Shown piece after piece: positions 1 through 5,466 of a stretch of DNA of 5,466 bases. Below the pieces are notes generated by a model. That model made no database searches. It had not been told where the DNA came from and was given only the letters and a program-made list of their open reading frames with translations. This stretch comes from Balneolaceae bacterium (GTDB lineage: Bacteria > Bacteroidota > Rhodothermia > Balneolales > Balneolaceae), in NCBI GenBank assembly GCA_007118525.1, contig SKRK01000224.1, forward strand, positions 1-5,466, given 5' to 3'. A program made the position numbers and the translations under genes. Every line of letters starts with the position of its first letter. Positions within the stretch are counted from its first letter, which is position 1.

Positions 1-677
1 AGGGTAGAAAGCTGATTTTCTATAAAATCTTCAAATGCTTCACGGATCACGCTGTTCAGTTCAGGGGGATAAGGCTTTTTCAAGACTTGACCTGCTATGG
101 ATGCCAGCTCGCGATTGGGTTTAGAGAGTACATAGATACGGTTCATCATATCACCATAATCGGGCCGGTCTAATTGATCACCAATGAACTCAACAACCTT
201 TTTACTACCGGCACTTCTATAGTAGATTTTCAGCAGCCTTCGTCCCAGGTCTGCCGCACTGCCCTCATCACCAACAGCGTACCCAAGAGCCGCCGACTTT
301 CTGGCAACGCGGCCATTCTCAATTTTAGCACAGATCGAACCCGTTCCAAGCACGGCTACTACACCGTCACCTTCACCGAAGAACGCTCTCCCAGATCCCT
401 CCAGATCGGAATAGACCTCAATTTCCGGAGTAGAAAAGATGTTGCCCAAAAATCTGCGAATGATCTCATCCGACATCGGATTCCCCAAACCGGTTCCGTA
501 AAACAGTACCTGATCGGGTTTCAGGTGCCCAATCTGCTCATCGATATCCATGCTGTCTTCCGGCTCACTGATATTGGCAGGATGCAAGCCCTGAGTGCGA
601 ACCTGGATAAACTCAAGTCCGTCATAAAAAAGCCAGTCGGTTTTGGTAGCCCCACTATCGGCAATCAGAATGCTCAT
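1..677 (-). CDS. BadF/BadG-type ATPase, N-acetylglucosamine kinase-like (partial, C-terminus off the left edge)
   Basis: The protein reads leftward from an ATG at 677-675, and 225 codons are visible before the edge. It belongs to the BadF/BadG/BcrA/BcrD family of the ASKHA (actin/hexokinase-like) fold, which includes N-acetylglucosamine kinases and related amino-sugar kinases. Visible motifs are the N-terminal phosphate loop ADSGATKTDW (residues 6-15), a YGTGLGNP turn (60-67), YSDLEGSGRAFFGEGDG (89-105) with Asp91 as the probable catalytic base, the second phosphate loop LGTGS (110-114), and the hinge ALGYAVGDEGSAADLG (130-145). Relatives in Bacteroidota-like genomes are roughly 280 residues long, so about 60 residues are missing. 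The start is fixed because the conserved beta-strand begins directly after it; no Shine-Dalgarno is visible. metF lies 35 bp upstream on the same strand, so co-transcription is plausible. The fold is clear, but the exact sugar substrate (GlcNAc, glucosamine, MurNAc) cannot be read from the sequence. Confidence 0.9.
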   Translation of the reverse strand, partial: MSILIADSGATKTDWLFYDGLEFIQVRTQGLHPANISEPEDSMDIDEQIGHLKPDQVLFYGTGLGNPMSDEIIRRFLGNIFSTPEIEVYSDLEGSGRAFFGEGDGVVAVLGTGSICAKIENGRVARKSAALGYAVGDEGSAADLGRRLLKIYYRSAGSKKVVEFIGDQLDRPDYGDMMNRIYVLSKPNRELASIAGQVLKKPYPPELNSVIREAFEDFIENQLST

Positions 678-712
678 ATAAGTATTTTAATGTTATTACG
701 TGACAATAGAGA

Positions 713-1666
713 TTACTTCTTTTGCAGGTACCCGATAACATCGAGCGCCGGCTGTGGATCACCCATAATATAGTAGTGAAGACCGGGGACTCCGTTTTCC
801 ATCAGCTCCAAACTCTGTTTCTGAGCCCAATCCACACCAATTTGCTTCACATGATCGGGGTTGGCATCAATTTGTTCGGTAAGCTCATCCGGAAGATTCA
901 GATAGAAGTTTTTGGGCAGGGTTTTAAGATGTCCGGTCGTGGTAAGGATTTTCAACCCGGGCACAATAGGCACCGTAATTCCATGGCCACGGCATTTCTC
1001 CACAAACCGGAAATAGGCTGAATTATCAAAAAACATCTGGGTTACAATATATTCCGCTCCGGCATCAACCTTGTCTTTTAATTTCTTGATATCCCAATCA
1101 AGGTTCGGGGCTTCAAAGTGCTTTTCAGGATACCCTGCAACACCCACACAAAAATTTGTCGGCTCAGCATTTATTATATCTTCCAGGTATTCACCACGAT
1201 TCATATTTTGAATCTGCCTCACCAGGTCAATCGCGTATTTATTTACCGTGCCGTTTAAATTCAGTGATATCTGCGAGCCGGTGTTATCTCCGCGAATAGC
1301 GAGCACATTGTGAATGCCAAGATAGTTTAGCTCTATCAGGGCGTCTTCACTCTCCTCTTTGGTAAATCCTTCACAGATCAGATGCGGAACCGGATCAATG
1401 CCATAGCGATGCAGAATAGCTGCGCACAATCCGATAGTGCCCGGACGCTTTCTCCTGATCACTCTTTTCAAACTTCCATCAGGCTGTTCCTCAACTGTTG
1501 CTTCCGCTGCATGATAGGTTACATCTATAAATGGAGGCCTTACAGCTTCCACAACCCTATCGAGTGATTCAAATACATCTGAGACAGCCCCCCCTCTTTT
1601 AGGAGGAATGATTTCGAACGAAATAAGGGGTTCAGTTGCTTTATCGTAATGTTCTATTACTTTCAT
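713..1666 (-). CDS. metF: methylenetetrahydrofolate reductase
   Basis: This is a complete 317-residue protein and the full single-domain bacterial type. It is an FAD-containing beta/alpha barrel in the cytosol that reduces 5,10-methylene-tetrahydrofolate to 5-methyl-tetrahydrofolate, the methyl donor for MetH. Family signatures run in order: SFEIIPPKRG (16-25) with Glu18, equivalent to the catalytic Glu28 of E. coli; DVTYHAAE (48-55); PHLIC (94-98); LAIRGDN (122-128) with Asp127 matching the FAD/folate-contacting Asp120; GVAGYPEKH (175-183); TQMFFDN (209-215); PIVPGLKIL (233-241); and the C-terminal GVPGLHYYIMG (292-302). The ATG at 1666 leaves a normal short N-terminus before the first strand. 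No clear Shine-Dalgarno precedes it. It diverges from metH across a 187-bp gap and has the kinase gene 35 bp downstream. Nothing is truncated or unusual. Confidence 0.97.
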   Translation of the reverse strand: MKVIEHYDKATEPLISFEIIPPKRGGAVSDVFESLDRVVEAVRPPFIDVTYHAAEATVEEQPDGSLKRVIRRKRPGTIGLCAAILHRYGIDPVPHLICEGFTKEESEDALIELNYLGIHNVLAIRGDNTGSQISLNLNGTVNKYAIDLVRQIQNMNRGEYLEDIINAEPTNFCVGVAGYPEKHFEAPNLDWDIKKLKDKVDAGAEYIVTQMFFDNSAYFRFVEKCRGHGITVPIVPGLKILTTTGHLKTLPKNFYLNLPDELTEQIDANPDHVKQIGVDWAQKQSLELMENGVPGLHYYIMGDPQPALDVIGYLQKK

Positions 1667-1685
1667 ACATTTAACAGATCACAGC

Positions 1686-1697
1686 TATGATGCAGAA
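1686..1697 (-). promoter_or_regulatory. TTCTGCATCATA element upstream of metF
   Basis: Read on the minus strand, TTCTGCATCATA lies 20-31 nt upstream of the metF ATG. It matches TTCTGCATTATA at 1790-1801, upstream of metH, at 11 of 12 positions, and each copy points toward its own gene. It is either a shared regulator half-site or part of similar promoters. The palindromic second half is absent here. Its function is an inference. Confidence 0.35.
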
Positions 1698-1790
1698 GGT
1701 TCAGGTTTATTCTTTGAATTTAAATAATCATTAGTAAAGAAGTTATCCATAATATACATACAATAGATACTAAGAGATAAATTGTGTTTT

Positions 1791-1808
1791 TCTGCATTAT
1801 AATGCAGA
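1791..1808. repeat. perfect 18-bp palindrome, candidate operator upstream of metH
   Basis: TCTGCATTATAATGCAGA is identical to its own reverse complement, with no mismatch. Its centre lies about 54 nt upstream of the metH ATG. As DNA it has the size and symmetry of a binding site for a dimeric repressor or activator. As RNA it would form a 7-bp stem with a UAUA loop. It is not followed by a convincing T-run on either strand (only TTTTA on the plus strand), so an intrinsic terminator is unlikely. It does not match the E. coli MetJ box (AGACGTCT) or the MetR pattern. Confidence 0.55.
1798..1803 (+). promoter_or_regulatory. possible -10 hexamer TATAAT for metH
   Basis: A perfect TATAAT sits inside the 18-bp palindrome and would place the transcription start near 1810, about 44 nt before the metH ATG. 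The expected -35 region (around 1775-1780, AGATAA) is poor, so the assignment rests on the -10 alone. The hexamer may be only a by-product of the AT-rich palindrome core. If it is real, a protein bound to the palindrome would block the promoter directly. Confidence 0.3.
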
Positions 1809-1836
1809 TTTTACCTGCTTGCTAAAATTCTGTATT
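1801..1836 (+). promoter_or_regulatory. long hairpin in the metH leader, alternative to the palindrome
   Basis: AATGCAGA (1801-1808) pairs with TCTGTATT (1829-1836) over 8 bp, one of them G-U in RNA. After a single bulged base at 1828, TTTTA (1809-1813) pairs with TAAAA (1823-1827), giving 13 bp around the loop CCTGCTTGC. Its 5' arm is also the 3' arm of the palindrome, so in a transcript covering both the two structures exclude each other. The stem ends one base before the Shine-Dalgarno at 1838. This is pairing found by eye, without folding energies. Confidence 0.4.
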
Positions 1837-1837
1837 T

Positions 1838-1844
1838 AGAAGGA
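1838..1844 (+). promoter_or_regulatory. Shine-Dalgarno sequence of metH
   Basis: AGAAGGA lies 9 nt before the ATG at 1854 and fixes that start. An in-frame stop (TAA) occurs upstream at 1800-1802 with no other start codon between. The next in-frame ATG (residue 22) lies inside the conserved LDGAMGTM motif. The other two genes in the window lack such a site. AGAA within it could pair weakly with TTCT at 1828-1831. Confidence 0.75.
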
Positions 1845-1853
1845 ATAATTTCA

Positions 1854-4800
1854 ATGTCGAGTTCCAACCATCCGCTTTTTAATCTGCTGCAAAACCGCAT
1901 TCTTGTTCTTGATGGCGCAATGGGTACCATGATCCAGGGATATAACCTGAGTGAACAGGATTTCAGAGGCGCAAAATTTGCTGATTTTTCTGATGATCTT
2001 AAGGGGAATAACGACCTTTTGAGCATCACGCAACCCGATATTATCCGGAACATACACTCCGATTTTCTCGCAGCGGGAGCCGACATTCTGGAAACAAATA
2101 CCTTCAATGCCAATCCCATTTCGCAGGAGGACTATAATTTACAGGATTACTCCTACGAATTAAATTTTGCTTCTGCCAAAGTTGCCAGGGAGGCTGCAGA
2201 TGAGTTTACAAAAAGAAACCCCGATAAGCCCCGGTTCGTAGCCGGTGCCATTGGGCCCACAAACAAGACTCTTTCACTCTCCCCTGATGTTGAGGATCCC
2301 GGGTTTCGTGGCATTACGTTTGATGCACTTGTAAAGGCATATACAGTACAAATCAAGGGTCTGATAGACGGTGGGGTAGACACACTGCTTGTTGAGACCG
2401 TTTTTGATACACTGAATTGCAAAGCAGCAATCTATGCCATTCATCAGTACTGCCGCAAAATCGGTAAAAAGATCCCGATCATGATCTCAGGCACAATCGT
2501 GGACCAAAGCGGCCGCACGCTCTCCGGACAAACCACAGAGGCATTCTGGATATCTGTTCAGCACACAAACCCTCTGCTGAGTATTGGATTAAATTGTGCT
2601 TTAGGGTCAAAACAGATGCGACCATACATTCAGGAGCTCTCTAAAAATGCAACCTGCTTTACAAGTCTCTATCCAAACGCCGGCCTGCCTGATGAGATGG
2701 GTGAATATGGAGAGGAGCCGGAATTTATGGCCCGGCAGTTTAAGGAGTATGCAGAGGAAGGCTTTGTAAATATCGTTGGAGGGTGCTGCGGCACCACTCC
2801 GGAACACATAAAGGCCATTGCAGAAGAGGCTGCCGGGCATAAACCACGGGTTCCGGCAAAAGTAAAACCCTACCTGCGCCTGAGCGGACTGGAGCCCCTT
2901 GTAGTCCGTCCCGATACAAATTTTGTAAACGTTGGCGAACGCACCAATGTGACAGGATCTGCCAAATTCAAACGGTTGATTAAAGATGAAGAGTATGAAG
3001 AGGCGCTTTCAGTAGCCCGGGAACAGGTTGAAGGAGGAGCCCAGATTGTGGATATCAATATGGACGAAGGGCTGCTCGATTCTGAAAAAGTGATGAAAGA
3101 TTTCATCAACCTGATGGCGGCCGAACCGGATATTGCCCGTGTTCCCTTTATGATTGACAGCTCCAAATGGGATGTGCTCATTGCCGGGCTTAAAACTACC
3201 CAGGGAAAGAGTGTCGTAAACTCTATCAGCCTGAAAGAGGGCGAAGAAGTATTTAAAGAGCAAGCTAACCATATTCTCGATTTCGGTGCTGCCGTTGTGG
3301 TAATGGCATTTGATGAGCAGGGTCAGGCCGATTCACTTGAGCGGCGAAAAGAGATCTGCAAGCGAGCTTACGATATTCTCGTGGATGAAGTCGGTTTTCC
3401 ACCCCAGGATATTATACTGGATCCAAACATCCTCACCGTAGCGACGGGAATGGAGGAACACAACAACTATGCCGTAGATTTTATTGAGACCGTAAAATGG
3501 ATTAAAAAGAACCTGCCGCTGGCAAAAGTGAGCGGCGGGGTGAGCAACATCTCCTTCTCGTTTCGGGGTAACAATGAGGTTCGGGAGGCAATTCACGCCG
3601 CGTTTCTATATCATGCCATACGCGCCGGTATGGACATGGGTATTGTGAATGCCGGCCAGCTTGAGGTTTATGAGGAGATTGAGCCGGAACTGAAGGAGCT
3701 GGTTGAAGATGTACTGCTGAACCGAAGAGACGATGCCACCGAACGCCTGATCGATTATGCAGAAAAAATCAAGGACCGGGACAGCGGCGAGGTTGCCGTC
3801 AAGAAAGATGCCTGGCGCAGCGGAACAGTTGAGGAGAGGATCCAGCACGCACTGGTCAAAGGTATCGTAGATTATATTGAAGAAGATGTAGAAGAGGCCC
3901 GTCAGAAATATCCGCGGCCGATTGAGGTGATTGAAGGCCCTATGATGGATGGGATGAATGTGGTTGGCGACCTGTTCGGTGACGGCAAAATGTTTCTGCC
4001 CCAGGTGGTGAAGAGTGCCCGGGTTATGAAAAAGGGTGTTGCCATTCTGATCCCGTTTATTGAGGCCGAAAAAGAGAAAAATCAGGACAGGGAGCCCAAA
4101 GCCAGGGTGCTGCTGGCCACGGTAAAGGGCGACGTTCACGACATCGGCAAAAATATTGTAGCCGTTGTGCTGCGCTGCAACAACTATGATGTAATAGACC
4201 TTGGGGTGATGACCCCGGCCGATAAGATCCTGGCCGCGGCAAAAGAGCACAAAGTCGACGTGGTGGGCCTTAGCGGACTTATCACGCCCTCTCTTGATGA
4301 GATGGTGCACGTAGCTCACGAAATGAAGCGCGAGGGCTTTATCACCCCACTGCTCATTGGCGGTGCAACCACATCACGCATGCATACGGCCGTTAAAATT
4401 GCACCCAATTACGACAACCCCGTCATCCATGTACTGGACGCCTCACGAAGCGTAACGGTGGTGAACAGGCTCGTTTCAAAAACATTGAAAGTGGGTTTTC
4501 TGGATGAGATCAAGACAGAGTACGAAGATCTCCGTGAACAGTACAGCAGCCGTAACAGGAAGAAATCCTATCTTCCTCTTGAAAAAGCTCGGGAGAACAG
4601 AACGGAGATCGACTGGAAGAAGACCGAGATCGTACCTCCGGCAAAACCCGGCATTACCGTTTTTGATGATGTATCCCTCACAAAACTTCGTCGCTACATC
4701 GACTGGGGGCCTTTCTTTATTGCCTGGGAGATGAAGGGGAAATACCCCGATATCCTTCAGGACAAAAAGGCCGGCGAACAGGCCCGTAAACTCTTTGATG

Positions 4801-5466
4801 AGGCCAACCAGCTGCTCGACAAAATCATAAACGAGAAACTGATTACAGCCCGCGGTGTTATGGGCCTCTTTCCCGCCAATTCGGTAGGCGATGATATTGA
4901 AATCTATTCTGATCAAAACCGAAGTGAAGTTCTTACTACGTTCCACACTCTTCGCCAACAATCCAAGAAGAGAAGCGGTCAGCCCAATAAAGCACTTTCC
5001 GATTTTATAGCACCCAAAGATTCCGGACGCATTGATTATATGGGTGCCTTCGCCGTTACAGCAGGGCACGGAGTTCTCGACCTTGTAAAGAAATTTGAGC
5101 AGGATCATGACGACTATAACGCAATCCTGGTAAAAGCTCTGGCCGACCGCCTGGCTGAAGCATTCGCTGAGATGCTGCACCAGGAGGTGCGAACAAAATA
5201 TTGGGGATACTCTCCAAACGAAGATCTGGATAACGAGCAGCTCATCCGGGAAGCCTATCCGGGCATTCGTCCTGCCCCGGGATATCCCGCTCAGCCCGAT
5301 CACACCGAGAAAGTTGAGCTATTCGATCTGCTTGCCGTTGAAGAGAATGCCGGCATCACCCTTACCGAACACCTGGCAATGGCCCCGGCATCATCGGTAA
5401 GCGGACTCTATATCGCCCACAAAGATGCCCAGTACTTCAACCTGGGCAACATCAAAAAAGACCAGG
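1854..5466 (+). CDS. metH: cobalamin-dependent methionine synthase (partial, last ~25-30 residues off the right edge)
   Basis: Open for 1204 codons to the edge; E. coli MetH has 1227 residues. It transfers methyl from 5-methyl-tetrahydrofolate to homocysteine through cobalamin, in the cytosol. Modules in order: a homocysteine-binding barrel (about 1-330) with LDGAMGTM (18-25) and zinc ligands Cys248, Cys311 and Cys312; a pterin-binding barrel (about 355-620) beginning [16 protein letters not shown] at 357; a helical cap (about 650-745) with MFLPQVV from 713; the B12 Rossmann domain (about 750-900) with DVHDIGKN (760-767), His762 as the cobalt ligand, Asp760 and Ser813 completing the triad, and LSGLITPS (806-813); and the AdoMet reactivation domain (about 915 onward) with Asp950, Glu1102, Glu1133 and RPAPGYPA starting at Arg1139. 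These align with E. coli residues Asp946, Glu1097, Glu1128 and Arg1134. The enzyme is a single chain, with reactivation attached. All key residues checked are present, and no frameshift was seen. Confidence 0.98.
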   Translation, partial: MSSSNHPLFNLLQNRILVLDGAMGTMIQGYNLSEQDFRGAKFADFSDDLKGNNDLLSITQPDIIRNIHSDFLAAGADILETNTFNANPISQEDYNLQDYSYELNFASAKVAREAADEFTKRNPDKPRFVAGAIGPTNKTLSLSPDVEDPGFRGITFDALVKAYTVQIKGLIDGGVDTLLVETVFDTLNCKAAIYAIHQYCRKIGKKIPIMISGTIVDQSGRTLSGQTTEAFWISVQHTNPLLSIGLNCALGSKQMRPYIQELSKNATCFTSLYPNAGLPDEMGEYGEEPEFMARQFKEYAEEGFVNIVGGCCGTTPEHIKAIAEEAAGHKPRVPAKVKPYLRLSGLEPLVVRPDTNFVNVGERTNVTGSAKFKRLIKDEEYEEALSVAREQVEGGAQIVDINMDEGLLDSEKVMKDFINLMAAEPDIARVPFMIDSSKWDVLIAGLKTTQGKSVVNSISLKEGEEVFKEQANHILDFGAAVVVMAFDEQGQADSLERRKEICKRAYDILVDEVGFPPQDIILDPNILTVATGMEEHNNYAVDFIETVKWIKKNLPLAKVSGGVSNISFSFRGNNEVREAIHAAFLYHAIRAGMDMGIVNAGQLEVYEEIEPELKELVEDVLLNRRDDATERLIDYAEKIKDRDSGEVAVKKDAWRSGTVEERIQHALVKGIVDYIEEDVEEARQKYPRPIEVIEGPMMDGMNVVGDLFGDGKMFLPQVVKSARVMKKGVAILIPFIEAEKEKNQDREPKARVLLATVKGDVHDIGKNIVAVVLRCNNYDVIDLGVMTPADKILAAAKEHKVDVVGLSGLITPSLDEMVHVAHEMKREGFITPLLIGGATTSRMHTAVKIAPNYDNPVIHVLDASRSVTVVNRLVSKTLKVGFLDEIKTEYEDLREQYSSRNRKKSYLPLEKARENRTEIDWKKTEIVPPAKPGITVFDDVSLTKLRRYIDWGPFFIAWEMKGKYPDILQDKKAGEQARKLFDEANQLLDKIINEKLITARGVMGLFPANSVGDDIEIYSDQNRSEVLTTFHTLRQQSKKRSGQPNKALSDFIAPKDSGRIDYMGAFAVTAGHGVLDLVKKFEQDHDDYNAILVKALADRLAEAFAEMLHQEVRTKYWGYSPNEDLDNEQLIREAYPGIRPAPGYPAQPDHTEKVELFDLLAVEENAGITLTEHLAMAPASSVSGLYIAHKDAQYFNLGNIKKDQ

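Larger units (their letters stand above)
1667..1853. promoter_or_regulatory. divergent metF-metH intergenic control region
   Basis: These 187 bp separate two divergently transcribed genes of one pathway, so they must carry both promoters. The region is clearly richer in A+T than the genes on either side. The metH side (about 1790-1853) is densely structured: a perfect palindrome, a second hairpin and a Shine-Dalgarno. The metF side holds a near-copy of the palindrome arm at 1686-1697. I saw no coding potential and no recognisable S-box (SAM-I), cobalamin or SAH riboswitch core. I could not assign a convincing Bacteroidota-type promoter (TTTG/TAnnTTTG) with correct spacing on either strand, so transcription starts remain unknown. 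Confidence 0.75.

Noticed and set aside
678..712. Promoter for the kinase in the metF-kinase gap (TTGTCA, 16 bp, TACTTA on the minus strand)
   Set aside because: The hexamers look acceptable, but the -10 would abut the ATG and place the transcription start inside the coding sequence. The kinase motifs require that ATG or one very near it.
174..773. 199-codon open frame on the plus strand
   Set aside because: It overlaps the kinase gene and the end of metF in antisense. Both minus-strand products carry clear family motifs, so this frame is a shadow.
1791..1812. Intrinsic terminator formed by the palindrome
   Set aside because: The stem is only 7 bp and A/T-rich, with just TTTTA after it on the plus strand and an A-run after it on the minus strand. 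No gene end lies nearby for it to terminate.
1806..1844. Resemblance to a SAM-II riboswitch (GATTT, ACC, CTTGC and GCTAAAA in the metH leader)
   Set aside because: Several short SAM-II-like words occur in order, and SAM control of metH would make sense. However, the order and spacing of the 3' stem strand and the final GCTAAA loop do not fit the H-type pseudoknot as I know it: GCTAAAA overlaps the CTTGC instead of following the closed first stem. A covariance search with RF00521 would decide.
1667..1853. S-box (SAM-I), cobalamin or SAH riboswitch
   Set aside because: None of the conserved cores I looked for (such as the S-box GGTGGAGGGA region) is present on either strand, and the leader is short for these classes.
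3606..4319. 237-codon open frame on the minus strand
   Set aside because: It lies wholly antisense to the conserved metH cap and B12 domains. Its His-, Phe- and Asn-rich product resembles no family I know and is explained as a shadow of metH codon use.
4476..5303. 275-codon open frame on the minus strand
   Set aside because: It is antisense to the metH reactivation domain, which has all its expected residues. The product is Phe/Ile/Leu/Val/Gly-rich with no recognisable motif or start signal.

Overview
The window holds three protein genes, and all three can be identified. They are the start of a BadF/N-acetylglucosamine-kinase-type sugar kinase (minus strand, running off the left edge), a complete metF (minus strand), and a nearly complete metH (plus strand, running off the right edge). 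The organism is probably a member of the Bacteroidota/Rhodothermota/Balneolota group. That is an inference from the kinase N-terminus (ADSGATKTDW, close to the form common in those phyla), the 317-residue MetF, and the lack of Shine-Dalgarno sequences before two of the three genes. No 16S or other marker is present.

Layout: positions 1-677 are the kinase. A 35-bp gap follows, then metF at 713-1666 in the same direction, so the two may be co-transcribed. Positions 1667-1853 are an AT-rich divergent intergenic region. metH starts at 1854 behind a good Shine-Dalgarno sequence and stays open to 5466.

MetF and MetH catalyse consecutive steps. MetF reduces 5,10-methylene-tetrahydrofolate to 5-methyl-tetrahydrofolate. 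MetH uses that methyl group, through cobalamin, to turn homocysteine into methionine. Their divergent arrangement around one control region suggests coordinated expression. MetH shows all four functional modules with every key residue that was checked: the zinc cysteines, the cobalt-ligand histidine and the reactivation-domain residues. It appears to be a normal, functional enzyme.

The only part not explained by ordinary housekeeping genes is the intergenic region. It contains a perfect 18-bp palindrome with a TATAAT core, a second long hairpin that shares an arm with the palindrome and ends just before the metH Shine-Dalgarno, and a near-copy of the palindrome arm close to the metF start. 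These look like an operator and/or a leader switch controlling methionine/one-carbon genes. I saw no mobile element, CRISPR array, tRNA or rRNA, and no evidence for a new multi-gene system.
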